Of a stretch of DNA of 64,000 nt, positions 1 to 14,372 are shown piece by piece. Numbering within the stretch: position 1 is the first letter of the stretch; every line of letters begins with the position of its first letter. The notes beneath the pieces were generated by a model. The model saw only the letters and a list, made by a program, of their open reading frames with translations. It ran no database searches and had not been told where the DNA came from. The position numbers and the translations under genes are program-made. The DNA is taken from contig JAEWIS010000033.1 of the NCBI GenBank assembly GCA_023386955.1, forward strand, positions 1-64,000, in the 5' to 3' direction. This DNA comes from Bacillota bacterium. GTDB lineage: Bacteria > Bacillota > Bacilli > Paenibacillales > NBRC-103111.

Positions 1-5713
<5,713 letters not shown>

Positions 5714-5757
5714 ATTCTGAAGCAGCCAGCCGGTTCTACAAATACAGATAGTCAACA

Positions 5758-5802
5758 AGAGGCTATTCCAAAAGTCACGAAGGTGACGGAGGAATAGCCT
5801 CT
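5758..5802. terminator. Bidirectional hairpin between convergent genes
   Basis: A 12-bp perfect stem pairs AGAGGCTATTCC (5758-5769) with GGAATAGCCTCT (5791-5802). It encloses a second small stem, GTCAC/GTGAC (5774-5778 with 5783-5787). It lies between the convergent collagen gene and the end of the minus-strand cluster. No long T run is visible on either side. Confidence 0.7.
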
Positions 5803-5843
5803 CCCTTTGCATACCGTTTGCCAATGTCCATTATGGATTGGGT

Positions 5844-6431
5844 TTATTCATCGTGAAGGCTTATTGCAAAAATGTACATAAACGGATTATCCGGCAGCCG
5901 TATGCTTTGGACAGGCTGGTCTCGCCGAAGGTTAACGGCATATTGCCAAACAGCGGTGGACTGCTCCATAAGGATATCCTGCCGGTGGTGATAGGGCATG
6001 AGAATAGCCAGCTGCTCTCCATAGGGATACTCGTTGTTCGGAAACTTATCATGGTCGTACCAGTCCAACAGGTACAGTCTTTTTTGCTCCGAGCTTCCAT
6101 CCGTATAAGTAACCGTCATCTCCTCACTAAAGCTGCCGTTAACAGCCAATCCCAATACCGAAAGCCTTCCATACCCGTCCGCCGGATCAAGATGAATCGT
6201 CTGCTCCTCACAGCAGACCACATCCTCGCGGCCAGCATCCGTTACCGGAAACTGGAATGAAACCCGGTTAAGCTCCACCGGCGCCCCGTTGGGCAGGACG
6301 GGACCGGGCAGACTGGAGAAGCTTTGGTCCATCCTGATGTCCATATCGAGAGGTGGCCAGTTTACAATTTTCCAATTGAAATAGGGGGTTAGATCAACGT
6401 GATAAACGCAAATGCCAGCTGCTTTAGTCAA
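5844..6431 (-). CDS. Unrecognised beta-sandwich-like protein, last gene of the biosynthetic operon
   Basis: This 195-residue protein starts at TTG 6431. The start overlaps the stop of the upstream gene by 8 bases and is preceded by a GAGG-type site. There is no signal peptide and no membrane segment. The sequence alternates aromatic and polar residues and ends in a block around LPDNPFMYIFAISL, which looks like the closing strand of a jelly-roll or carbohydrate-binding module. This is inference from pattern only, and I do not recognise the family. Its overlap with the preceding gene makes it part of the operon, so it may bind, modify or process the glycosylated product. Other possibilities are an immunity factor or an accessory subunit of the neighbouring C39-like protein. 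Confidence 0.6.
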   Translation of the reverse strand: MTKAAGICVYHVDLTPYFNWKIVNWPPLDMDIRMDQSFSSLPGPVLPNGAPVELNRVSFQFPVTDAGREDVVCCEEQTIHLDPADGYGRLSVLGLAVNGSFSEEMTVTYTDGSSEQKRLYLLDWYDHDKFPNNEYPYGEQLAILMPYHHRQDILMEQSTAVWQYAVNLRRDQPVQSIRLPDNPFMYIFAISLHDE

Positions 6432-7410
6432 GCTGCCTCATCCTCCCTGCCAGTCTCTCCATCTCATCGGCACATTGCCCCTCCAGATCAATGATCAGAC
6501 GCAGCTTATCCTCAAACTTTGCCGGATCATACTGGGTCTTAATCTTGGTCAGCATAAGATGGTTCCGCAGTGTATTCCATGCACTGATGGTCTTATCGAA
6601 TAGAAGGTTTAATTCTGAGGCATCCATCCCATAGTGGGGGCTCCGCTTGTCCTGCTGGATAAAGGTCAAAAATTCGATGAACATAAGCCGGGAATCGGTC
6701 AAGCTCTTCAATTGCTTGTACCACGAATCCACATAAAACGCCCCATATTCCCGAAGCTCCAGCATATCCTTCATAAACTGGATAATTCCATAAATGCCTG
6801 TCGGAACCTCCCCGTCCTTCGTTCCACGGATTCTGGACACACATTTCTCCACCTGGCTGGCCGCAAGACCGGCGGGCGGTACGAATTCATCCGGTTTCTC
6901 CAGTTCAAAGGCGTGTTTGCCATTGGAAATGAACGAAGCGTTGAAGGTGTTAAAATCAAACCAGCCTACGAATTCCGTAGGAAACAAGTCCACCAGATAG
7001 ATCTGATTGGTGGCAGCATCATAGTCAGTGGCAACAATGAAGTGGGGTTCACGTGTCTTCCTGTGGCTGGCCGACCAGGGAATGTACCAGCCGTCAATAA
7101 CCACAATAAGACAACGGTCCGGGCCGCGTTTGATTGTAAGCAGATCGATCAGATCCTGATTGGTGTAAGTGGTCTGGGGCTTCTTCAAAATCTTGTCGAT
7201 GCTATCCTGCAACGGGTAGCGGATGGGTGAGGAGTTGGTAAACAGACCAATCGGCGAAAAATAATAAAAGGACCAGCTGTCGGAAAACAACCACTGGTAG
7301 GGAATGTCCACCGATGCGTAAAAAGCGCTGACCAGTGTCTCATAGCATTGCAGCACCTGATTACCATGATGGTACTTCTTGGGTATTCTCAATTCCAGAG
7401 CTTGGATCAT
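6424..7410 (-). CDS. C39/papain-like BtrH-type candidate acyltransferase (second copy)
   Basis: This 328-residue cytosolic protein has no signal peptide. It shows a plausible cysteine-transferase triad: Cys in VLQCYETLVSAF near residue 22, His in REPHFIVATDYD near residue 123, and Asp in IYLVDLFP some 15 residues later. This order matches the BtrH N-terminal/C39-like fold, whose butirosin member moves an acyl group from a carrier protein to an amine (family knowledge). Aromatic residues after the Cys (SWSFYYFS) parallel YWNINYFF in the other copy at 11325-12290, so the two look like distant paralogues. The C-terminal half is helical and unrecognised. The start at ATG 7410 lies 7 bases downstream of the PaaK-like gene. 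The role as acyl transferase is inferred from context. A peptidase or amidase is an alternative. Confidence 0.55.
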   Translation of the reverse strand: MIQALELRIPKKYHHGNQVLQCYETLVSAFYASVDIPYQWLFSDSWSFYYFSPIGLFTNSSPIRYPLQDSIDKILKKPQTTYTNQDLIDLLTIKRGPDRCLIVVIDGWYIPWSASHRKTREPHFIVATDYDAATNQIYLVDLFPTEFVGWFDFNTFNASFISNGKHAFELEKPDEFVPPAGLAASQVEKCVSRIRGTKDGEVPTGIYGIIQFMKDMLELREYGAFYVDSWYKQLKSLTDSRLMFIEFLTFIQQDKRSPHYGMDASELNLLFDKTISAWNTLRNHLMLTKIKTQYDPAKFEDKLRLIIDLEGQCADEMERLAGRMRQLD

Positions 7411-7416
7411 GTCCCT

Positions 7417-8589
7417 TTAAGCCTCCTCATGTGGTGAAACCATTGCCGGCTCCCCGATTAAACATATAAAAGGATGACGCTTGCCGCTTATGGGGTGTGG
7501 AGGAATTTGACTGACCGCTTCCACTTGAAGGTCCAGCTTATCTACAAGCAGGCACTGCTTAAGCTGAAGCGCCAGCTTCTCTCCGATTTCCCGCCGCTTA
7601 TCCTCATCCAGATCTGCGGCTACCAGCCGAAGCCGAAAGGAGGTGTAATCCTCCTGAACCATCTGGTACTGGCGCATGCCGATCTCTTCAGACAGCTGCT
7701 TATAGAAGCGGTCCAGATATCGGAGCACCGAAGGGCTCAGCACTCTGCCGGGAAGCCTGATTTGGGAGCCCCGGAACGGCAGCAGCTCAAGGGTTAACGA
7801 ACCCTTCTTTTCGTCGCGGATTAGCCTTCCCATATCCCCTGTCCGGTACCGGACAAAAGGCATGTGCTTCAGCACCAGAGAGGTGACCACAAGCTCGCCG
7901 TATTCACAGGGGGGCACCGGATGTCCATTGTCCGGGTCCACCGCTTCCACGTACACATGCTCCTGGTCCACCTCCAGCTTCCCCTCCCTGTTGGTGAATG
8001 CAATCATCCACAGCTCTTCCATGCCGTAGTAGTCCACCAGTGGAACCCCGAAGGCCTCCTCAATAACACGGCGGTCGGAATCATAAATATGCTCACCCCA
8101 GCTTTGCACAAAGCGCAGATTTGAGGGAATAGCCAGCCTCCGCTCCTGGAAGTGGCCCACCAGCTCGGCCAGAATGGAGCTTCTTCCCTGTATCATGTCA
8201 GGAGAGGTCCTGACGATTTCCTGAGCATACTTGGCAAGCATCTTGGGATGAATGCCTGCGGAGTTTCCAACCAGTACACTGTGGTAGCGAAGCGGCAGCC
8301 CCCAGCTCATTCGCTTTCTTTGAATAGCCAGGGATAGGGCCATCAGCTCGCTTCTCGTTTTGAGACAGCGGAAGGGTTCTCCGGTGCTGCCGGAGGTGTA
8401 GGACTCTACTACATCGGGATCTGAAGCTGCCGGCACAAACAGCTCCCGGTGCCGGTTCATCATGCGTTTGTCCATAAGAGGAAGCGACATAAAGTCCGCT
8501 GACCCGCTGCAGTAATTCTTATAGAAGGGATGCTTCTGAAGAAGCACGGCTGCCAGCTCCTGAAGTTTTGGTTCAGCCTGGTCAATCAT
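7417..8589 (-). CDS. PaaK/CapK-like adenylate-forming ligase
   Basis: This 390-residue protein has the phenylacetate-CoA-ligase-like version of the adenylation fold. The phosphate-binding loop is YTSGSTGEPFRC (about residues 64-75). Other motifs are VDYYGMEEL (the aromatic/E motif), a YRTGDMGR block and a terminal region with ISGKRHPF. Members of this family activate carboxylic acids as AMP esters and pass them to CoA or a carrier protein. The ATG at 8589 overlaps the stop of the carrier protein gene at 8582-8851, and a GGAGAG site stands 8 bases upstream. The ligase and that carrier are therefore probably a working pair, although each of the three carriers in the operon could in principle serve any of the three ligases. 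The substrate is unknown. Confidence 0.8.
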   Translation of the reverse strand: MIDQAEPKLQELAAVLLQKHPFYKNYCSGSADFMSLPLMDKRMMNRHRELFVPAASDPDVVESYTSGSTGEPFRCLKTRSELMALSLAIQRKRMSWGLPLRYHSVLVGNSAGIHPKMLAKYAQEIVRTSPDMIQGRSSILAELVGHFQERRLAIPSNLRFVQSWGEHIYDSDRRVIEEAFGVPLVDYYGMEELWMIAFTNREGKLEVDQEHVYVEAVDPDNGHPVPPCEYGELVVTSLVLKHMPFVRYRTGDMGRLIRDEKKGSLTLELLPFRGSQIRLPGRVLSPSVLRYLDRFYKQLSEEIGMRQYQMVQEDYTSFRLRLVAADLDEDKRREIGEKLALQLKQCLLVDKLDLQVEAVSQIPPHPISGKRHPFICLIGEPAMVSPHEEA

Positions 8590-8851
8590 CCTTCAGTCTC
8601 TCCTGTACAAATTCCAGCACCGTCCCCACAGAGAAAAACAGCTCAGGACGGATATCCTCCACCTCCAGTCTTATAGGAAAACGGTCTTCCAACGATGCCA
8701 GGAGCTCCATAAACTGGATGGAGTCCAACCCCAGGTCAAGGGTCAGACGGCTATCCACCGTAATTTTCTCCCGGGGGAGCTTGCTGATGGCTGATAATAG
8801 TTCCATAATCGGTTCTTCAACGGATTCCACCTTCGGACACAATCCTCTCAC
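8582..8851 (-). CDS. Acyl/aryl carrier protein (third in cluster)
   Basis: This small acidic protein carries the phosphopantetheine-attachment motif LGLDSIQFMEL, with Ser as the 4'-phosphopantetheine site, followed by the usual helix II/III pattern. The frame opens at GTG 8851, giving 89 residues and overlapping the upstream ligase by 35 bases. An internal ATG at 8806 would give 74 residues, close to the usual carrier length. Neither start has an ideal ribosome site. It lies between an AMP ligase upstream and a PaaK-like ligase downstream, so it is the likely acceptor for one of their acyl-adenylates. No phosphopantetheinyl transferase is encoded in the window, so one elsewhere must act on it. 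Confidence 0.85.
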   Translation of the reverse strand: MRGLCPKVESVEEPIMELLSAISKLPREKITVDSRLTLDLGLDSIQFMELLASLEDRFPIRLEVEDIRPELFFSVGTVLEFVQERLKDD

Positions 8852-10400
8852 ACTCCATGGCCCAGATTCGTAGTGCAGCTCGGTCCAGTTTGCCGGAATT
8901 GGTAACGGGCAAGCCGGAGACGATGCGAATTTCCTTGGGACGGTACATAGGACTCATTGTGCTGCGTACGTAAGCAGACAGCTCCTCACAGAGCTCCCCT
9001 GCCTCAACGGCACTTCCGCCCGCCTGTTCAATAAAGGCAACCAGGCGTTCCCCCTCCTCCGCCGTGTAGGAGGTAACCCCAACACTTCCGACAGCAGGAT
9101 GTGTGGCGAGCACAGCTTCAATTTGTTCCGGATAAACCGTATGGCCTCCTGCATTCAGTGCGGTATCGCCACGGCCTGCCACATACAGGAAACCCTCCCG
9201 ATCCTTGCAGCCCAGGTCCCGGGTCCGCAAGCCCTGCGGAGTCAATGTCTCCCTTGTACGTTTAGGCATATTGTAGTAACCAAGCATCACGTTAGGCCCG
9301 GAGACAAAGATTTCCCCCTGCTCTTCCGGGTCAGCCTCCCCGCCATCCGGCCTACGCACCGTAATCTCAACCCCCGGCACCGGAATCCCTGCCGAACCCG
9401 GCCTTAACCACAGCTCTTCAGCCGGCAGATAAGAAACCCGCGGAGAAGCCTCCGTAAGACCATAGGATGGCATAATATCCACCCAGGGAATACGTTGTTT
9501 CAGTTCAAGGAGCGTATCCGGCGGTACCGCTCCGCCTACGATAATCATCCTCTCCAGAGTGGCCAGATCCTCTTTTTTCCATAGGGAGGATTTCATCCAG
9601 GGGACAACAGCAGAAGGCACTGTGCACAGAAAGGTAATCCCGTGGGCCTTGACCAGGCGAACCAGCTCCAGCGGATGCAGGACGCCGTCGAACAAGAACA
9701 GATCCGCCCCCCTATCCAACGCCAGGAGCCATTCACCGGTAATGGTCGAGCTGTACCCGAAGGACTTGGTGAGAAGGACACGGTCATCGGCCGTGAGACG
9801 AATATAGTCCTGAATGGACCGGACATTGGACAGCATGTTGCAGTCGCTGAGCATGATTCCCTTGGGTTTGCCTGTAGAACCCGAGGACATGAAGATAACC
9901 GAGGCCTCCGGCGGAGGCGAGTAGCTCCGCGTATGCACGGAACGCAGGCCGTTTGGATGGAGACGCTGCACAATTCCGCATTCCCCGTCCATAACGGCTG
10001 CGGGATAAGATACGTTCCCATCCAGGGTATCGCTGCGGTTGAACGCGGAAATGCGTTCACCCGGGACAATGGCCAGCTCCGCCTCCAGAAACCGGCACAG
10101 CTCCCGGACTTCCTCCTTGGTTGCCCGCGGATGTACGGGTACAGCAATTCCGCCTGCCAGGAGAACCGCCATTAAGGCTTGCAAATAGCCGGGTGACTGC
10201 TCCATCCAGATAACGGCCAGAAAGGTCCCGCTGCAATCCCGCTCCTCCTGCAGAATTTCGGATAAAGCAAGGGCTCCAGCATACATATCCGAATAATCCA
10301 TCCGGATAAGCTTGCCTCCCTCCGAATACCAGACCCCTCTGCCGCTTCTGGCAGTTTCTCTGAACCATGAGCCCCATTTCCTGTCCATAGCTAAGCTCAT
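8817..10400 (-). CDS. AMP-dependent synthetase/ligase (acyl-CoA or acyl-ACP ligase)
   Basis: This full-length 527-residue adenylate-forming enzyme of the ANL superfamily has all the expected core motifs. They are FMSSGSTGKPKG (P-loop), SYGLTEASPR (A5), TRDLGCKDREGFLYVAGRGD (A7/A8 hinge) and a terminal NSGKLDR with the catalytic Lys. It would adenylate a carboxylic acid and hand it to a carrier protein, most simply the carrier whose gene overlaps its 3' end. The substrate pocket cannot be read with confidence. It lies just downstream of the asbF-like gene (20-base gap), in the same operon. The start is ATG 10400, directly behind a GGGAGAGGG site. An in-frame ATG 12 bases further in is an alternative. 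Confidence 0.88.
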   Translation of the reverse strand: MSLAMDRKWGSWFRETARSGRGVWYSEGGKLIRMDYSDMYAGALALSEILQEERDCSGTFLAVIWMEQSPGYLQALMAVLLAGGIAVPVHPRATKEEVRELCRFLEAELAIVPGERISAFNRSDTLDGNVSYPAAVMDGECGIVQRLHPNGLRSVHTRSYSPPPEASVIFMSSGSTGKPKGIMLSDCNMLSNVRSIQDYIRLTADDRVLLTKSFGYSSTITGEWLLALDRGADLFLFDGVLHPLELVRLVKAHGITFLCTVPSAVVPWMKSSLWKKEDLATLERMIIVGGAVPPDTLLELKQRIPWVDIMPSYGLTEASPRVSYLPAEELWLRPGSAGIPVPGVEITVRRPDGGEADPEEQGEIFVSGPNVMLGYYNMPKRTRETLTPQGLRTRDLGCKDREGFLYVAGRGDTALNAGGHTVYPEQIEAVLATHPAVGSVGVTSYTAEEGERLVAFIEQAGGSAVEAGELCEELSAYVRSTMSPMYRPKEIRIVSGLPVTNSGKLDRAALRIWAMECERIVSEGGIR

Positions 10401-10419
10401 CCCTCTCCCATTCCTGCTG

Positions 10420-11325
10420 TCATTCAGAAGCTCTCATTCCGTCATATGCAGGTGTTCGTTCAAGCTCTCGCAACCATTCCCGTTCTTCCTTCAAATAATG
10501 AAACGGCCGTTCCCCAAACCATTCCATGGATAGCCCATGACCAACTTGGAGCTCCGACAAGTGTCGAAGCAGCGGCTTATAGGAGATGGCCCCTTCCCCT
10601 AATGCCACAATTCCCTGCCGGGAGCCAAAGGGGGAATACACATTATTCGGCTCAAATACCGGCAGATAGGACGCTGCCGTAATATTCTTCAGATGGAGAT
10701 GATACACGTCATCCTGCAAGGCGTCATAAGCCTCCAAGGGCGGTGTGCCGCTTTCCCAGAGATGCAGAATATCCAGGTTAACTCTCATATTCGGCATATC
10801 TACCTTCTGCAGCAGCCATTCGGTGGACTCCAGCGTATCCGCTAAGGTATCGGGATGGGTCTCAACGACCAGAACCATATCCTCCTTCATAAGCCCTTCC
10901 GCTGCCCGCTGAAGCATCCTGCAGGTGCGCTCCTTATATTCCTCCGGTGCTGCGGCGCTGGCCTTGCCTCCCGCAAACACCCGAATATGACGCGTCCGGA
11001 ACAATAGTCCCAATTGCAGCCATTCATCAAGCTTACGGTCCAATTCCTTCCTATCAGCCTCCTCCGCACACCGGACAGCCTCCTGCGTAGGGCCGCCTTC
11101 AGCTACCCGCAGGTAATCGCTGATCATGTTAATGGACAGCCCGCAGGCATACAGCTCCTCCACAAGAGCTGCCGCGCGTTCCCGGGAGGCTTGCGCCATA
11201 GAGCGGGCATGAACCCCCCACAGCTCAATTCCCTGATAGCCCGTATCCTTGGCAAAACGGATCAGATCGCCAAAGCCGGCCAGCTCGTGCCGGAATGAAA
11301 TGGTACACAGATAGCAGTTCATCAC
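10420..11325 (-). CDS. asbF: 3-dehydroshikimate dehydratase, AsbF-type (xylose-isomerase-like TIM barrel)
   Basis: This 301-residue TIM-barrel protein closely follows my recollection of AsbF from petrobactin biosynthesis in Bacillus. The opening YLCTISFRHEL, then GIELWGVHA, NMISDYL, ETHPDTLADTLEST, VNLDILHLWESG, YHLHLKNI, VFEPNNVYSPFGSR and a terminal SMEWFGE all match. The metal-binding Glu/Asp/His residues are in place. AsbF converts the shikimate-pathway intermediate 3-dehydroshikimate to 3,4-dihydroxybenzoate (protocatechuate), which AsbC then adenylates (established). The frame starts GTG 11325 or, more likely, ATG 11322, 9 bases after a GGGAGG site. The GTG overlaps the stop of the preceding gene (TAGTG), so the two are translationally coupled. 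With asbC- and asbD-like genes in the same operon, the catechol precursor route is complete. Confidence 0.88.
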   Translation of the reverse strand: MMNCYLCTISFRHELAGFGDLIRFAKDTGYQGIELWGVHARSMAQASRERAAALVEELYACGLSINMISDYLRVAEGGPTQEAVRCAEEADRKELDRKLDEWLQLGLLFRTRHIRVFAGGKASAAAPEEYKERTCRMLQRAAEGLMKEDMVLVVETHPDTLADTLESTEWLLQKVDMPNMRVNLDILHLWESGTPPLEAYDALQDDVYHLHLKNITAASYLPVFEPNNVYSPFGSRQGIVALGEGAISYKPLLRHLSELQVGHGLSMEWFGERPFHYLKEEREWLRELERTPAYDGMRASE

Positions 11326-12290
11326 TATTTTCCTCCCAGCTCTGACAAACGGTATAGGAATGTACGTTCCGATTGGATGATGTCCTCATTTTTAGCCACA
11401 AGTGAATCAAGCAGATTTGGAAGCGGGTTGATTTTCAGCTTCACAAGGAGATAGTTAAACCGGGTCCATTGCTTCACGACATCGTCGAATAAGCCGGAGA
11501 CGTCCTGTTCGTCCTTCTCCGGTATAACGTGAAGCCGCTTCAAGGCCTCCCATACCTTCTTTCTCATGGTAATGATGGAGGTCACCGTCAAAATATTTTG
11601 TCCGATCCAGTCCGGAAGCCTGGAAGGGTTCTCCTGCAGCAGCACAGCAATATCCCTGGTAAAGGAAAGTAGCGCATTGCGGCCGCTTCGGGTTTCCTCC
11701 GTTTCGAAATAATCCCGGTTGTTCCGGGCCGCATACAAAAACAGCTCCTGATTTGTATGCTTAGGGGAGGGTTCAGAGAAATGCAGCATGTGCACATAGA
11801 GCTGCCCTTTGTAAACGCCTGCCTGCAAGAGGATCTCCTCCGGCACCCAGCCCTCATATCCGGCTACCGGGTCGGCTACAAGAAAGCATCTGTCCTCCTC
11901 CCGGAAGCCGCACAGCAGAATGGAGTGGGTAAAGCCCGAGTCGTCATAACTTAGCATGGAGCTTGGAAAGAACGGCAGCCTGGAGGCCTTGCAGTCCAAT
12001 AATGCCAATCCTCCGTCGGCAAAACGGAGAGTAAGCTCTTCGGGGGTAGTTTTGCGGAAGGCCACCTCTACTCCGTAAATGGTCTTCAGATTTTTCAGGT
12101 TCATGCTTTTTTTGCTGGAAACCAGCACCTTGAAGAAGTAGTTAATATTCCAATAATCCAGAAGGTACCATTCGGGTACCCGGCCCTTCATACCCAGAGC
12201 TGTCATGACGCAGGACGCGATACATTCCATAGGCGCCAGCTGAATCAGATGGAACTGGGGCTTATAAGCTATTTCTGCGGCTTCTCCCAT
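11325..12290 (-). CDS. C39/papain-like BtrH/AsbE-type candidate acyltransferase
   Basis: This 321-residue protein has a Cys-rich N-terminal helix APMECIASCVMTALG, a His motif in GFTHSILLCGF and an Asp in FLVADPVAGYEGW. This is the Cys-His-Asp order of the C39/BtrH N-terminal fold. Petrobactin AsbE, which transfers 3,4-dihydroxybenzoyl from carrier AsbD to an amine, has as I recall a comparable Cys-containing N-terminus, so this is a candidate for the catechol transfer step (inference). The start is taken as ATG 12290, because GGGAGG stands 8 bases before it, while the upstream GTG 12299 directly abuts that site. A MITE-like element ends just upstream, so this gene and those after it may depend on readthrough or on a promoter in that element. 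The C-terminal half is helical. Confidence 0.6.
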   Translation of the reverse strand: MGEAAEIAYKPQFHLIQLAPMECIASCVMTALGMKGRVPEWYLLDYWNINYFFKVLVSSKKSMNLKNLKTIYGVEVAFRKTTPEELTLRFADGGLALLDCKASRLPFFPSSMLSYDDSGFTHSILLCGFREEDRCFLVADPVAGYEGWVPEEILLQAGVYKGQLYVHMLHFSEPSPKHTNQELFLYAARNNRDYFETEETRSGRNALLSFTRDIAVLLQENPSRLPDWIGQNILTVTSIITMRKKVWEALKRLHVIPEKDEQDVSGLFDDVVKQWTRFNYLLVKLKINPLPNLLDSLVAKNEDIIQSERTFLYRLSELGGK

Positions 12291-12314
12291 TCTATACACC
12301 TCCCATACGTTCCC

Positions 12315-12580
12315 AGGAGTCTGTCCGACGGAGTTGTTTTAATGAATAAATATTCACTGGCAACATTCACTACCGGGATAGGCTTGGCTTGGAAGCTCAA
12401 ACACGTTTTGTCGGCTTTGATTGGATTCGATTATTAAGGTGTCAAAGGCGCCAAAAAACTCGCCCTCAAAGCGTATGCTTCCGAAGCCAGTTTTCCTTAC
12501 GGAAAACTTTTACGACCTATCCCTCCCGTTTCATGTTACTGAATATTTATTCACCATTTTCTTTCGTCGGACAGACTCCT
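12315..12580. mobile_element. MITE-like element with 16-bp terminal inverted repeats inside the operon
   Basis: AGGAGTCTGTCCGACG at 12315-12330 is repeated exactly inverted at 12565-12580. A further inverted pair (GAATAAATATTCA with its complement near 12549) lies just inside. Interior pairs such as GGGATAGG/CCTATCCC let most of the 266 bases fold into one long hairpin. No coding frame is present. If the ends are taken as GAGTC..., the flanks read CCAG and CTAG, an imperfect 4-base target duplication. It fills the only large gap in the cluster, between the ABC exporter and the BtrH-like gene. Confidence 0.75.
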
Positions 12581-12587
12581 AGGGTAG

Positions 12588-14372
12588 TCAAACCGGCACA
12601 GCCTGGCTCTCATCATCATGGGCCGCCAAAAGCGACTGGTACAGCTCACAATGACGTCCAAGCTCCTCATGTGTGCCCTGACCCACAATTTTCCCGCTGT
12701 CCAGCACGAAGATCTGATCGGCATTGCGGATGGTATCCAGAAGATGGGTGGCCACAAGAATGGTCTTCCCCTTCATCATACTGCGCAGCTCGCGCAGCAC
12801 TTCTTCCTCCGTAATGTTGTCCAGCGAGGAGGTTGGTTCATCCAGCACCAGAATATCCGGCTTCTTCAGGAGAACCCGGGCAATTGCAATGCGCTGGCGC
12901 TGCCCGCCGGATAATTGGGCACCCTTGTAGTCCACAGGCGTATGGATGCCTTGGGGGAGCTGATCCATGAATTCCTTCAGGTTGGCGCTGCAGGCCGCTT
13001 CGTAAACTTCCTCCTCGGTAGCGTTCAGATTCCCGATGGCAATATTCTCGAATAAGGTCCCCTTGAAGAGGAAGGTATCCTGGAACACAACGCCAAACCG
13101 GGCGTTAATCTCGCTCCGGGATATGGAGTCCAAGGAGCTGCCGTCTACAATAATCTCTCCTGCCTGCCTGTCCACCAAACCAAGGACTGCCTTGAACAGC
13201 GTGGTTTTGCCGGAGCCGCTGCGCCCTACGAATGCGGCAGTTTGCCCCTTGGGAATACGGAATCTGACTTCATCCAGAATAACCTTCCCTTCACTTGCCA
13301 CATGCAGGTCCCACACTTGAACAGCATCCATCTCTACCTCTGCTGCTGCCGGTGCCTGGATCATCTCGGTATTCTGAGCGGGAGGCTGGCTGGTAAAGCT
13401 TTTTTCCGGCGGTGTCTTCAGGAATTCTGCAATTCTGTCTGATGCCACCTCCGCCTTACGGATATCCCCATAGGAGTCGGCAATCGCGCGAATAGGGTTC
13501 AGTACGTTATTTAGATAGGAAATCGATGCGATCAGCACACCAATGGTGATGCTTTCGCCGATCACCTGGCGTCCTCCCATATAATAGGTCAGTACAATAA
13601 TGACACTGATAATAAGGGAGCTGACCGAATTCATGGAAGAGCGGAACAAAGTTTCCTTAGTGCTGCTGCTGACCAGCCCTTTGTACATTTGCCGGTTACG
13701 CTCCTCCTCCCAGTGCTCCAGCCCGAATAAGCGGATTTCCTTGGAGCCGTCAATACACTCCACCAAATGCCCGCCTATGGTTTCGTTGTGGTTGCGCACC
13801 TGCTCGGCATACCTCCGGATCAGGGAACGGAAAATGCGGGGAACGGTCATAATGAGAACGGTGCTTACTCCGGCCATTAAGGCCAATCTCCAATCCATCA
13901 GGCACAGAATCCCCAATGCCATGGCCATCATAAGGATATGTGAAATCATGTCCACCAGAGTTTTGTTCAGGAAAAAGGAGAGTGAGGCGGAATCGAACCC
14001 GAGAAGGGCCAGATACCGGCCCGACCCGTCCTTTTCAATATGGCGGATGGGAATTTGCCGGATATGGCGGGTAAGCGTCTCCCGGATATCCAGCGTATTG
14101 CGGATGTCCAGGTAGCTGAACAGGCTCCACCTTCCCACAGAGGACCCGGCGGAAGCGGCAGCCAGCACCAGGGACAGGATAAGCAGCGGCCACATCTCAT
14201 TGTGATGGCCCTGAATCAGGACTCTGTCGATAAACCGGGCGAATATAAGCGGCTGTATCAAGCTGAAGCCAAGATCCCCCAGCATACAGGCGAATCCGGC
14301 GATCCGGTGCCTGGGACGGGAAACGATGAGCGGCTTAATCGCTTTAATCATGGTATACAGAGACATTATCAT
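12588..14372 (-). CDS. ABC exporter, fused membrane and ATPase domains
   Basis: This 594-residue half-transporter has an N-terminal six-helix membrane domain (about residues 1-320) and a C-terminal nucleotide-binding domain. The latter has Walker A GRSGSGKTT, signature LSGGQRQR, Walker B ILVLDEPTSSLD and the H-loop in VATHLLD. It would act as a homodimer in the cytoplasmic membrane and most plausibly exports the product of the cluster or gives self-resistance. The substrate cannot be read from sequence. The start overlaps the end of the glycosyltransferase gene by 29 bases. An in-frame ATG 6 bases downstream (14366) has better spacing from GGGGAG. Its 3' end lies 7 bases from the MITE-like element. 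Confidence 0.93.
   Translation of the reverse strand: MIMSLYTMIKAIKPLIVSRPRHRIAGFACMLGDLGFSLIQPLIFARFIDRVLIQGHHNEMWPLLILSLVLAAASAGSSVGRWSLFSYLDIRNTLDIRETLTRHIRQIPIRHIEKDGSGRYLALLGFDSASLSFFLNKTLVDMISHILMMAMALGILCLMDWRLALMAGVSTVLIMTVPRIFRSLIRRYAEQVRNHNETIGGHLVECIDGSKEIRLFGLEHWEEERNRQMYKGLVSSSTKETLFRSSMNSVSSLIISVIIVLTYYMGGRQVIGESITIGVLIASISYLNNVLNPIRAIADSYGDIRKAEVASDRIAEFLKTPPEKSFTSQPPAQNTEMIQAPAAAEVEMDAVQVWDLHVASEGKVILDEVRFRIPKGQTAAFVGRSGSGKTTLFKAVLGLVDRQAGEIIVDGSSLDSISRSEINARFGVVFQDTFLFKGTLFENIAIGNLNATEEEVYEAACSANLKEFMDQLPQGIHTPVDYKGAQLSGGQRQRIAIARVLLKKPDILVLDEPTSSLDNITEEEVLRELRSMMKGKTILVATHLLDTIRNADQIFVLDSGKIVGQGTHEELGRHCELYQSLLAAHDDESQAVPV

Noticed and set aside
9593..10147. 184-codon minus-strand frame inside the 527-residue ligase
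   Set aside because: It is a shifted frame of a gene with all ANL motifs. Its composition is Arg/Ser/Pro-rich, as expected for a shadow in GC-rich DNA.
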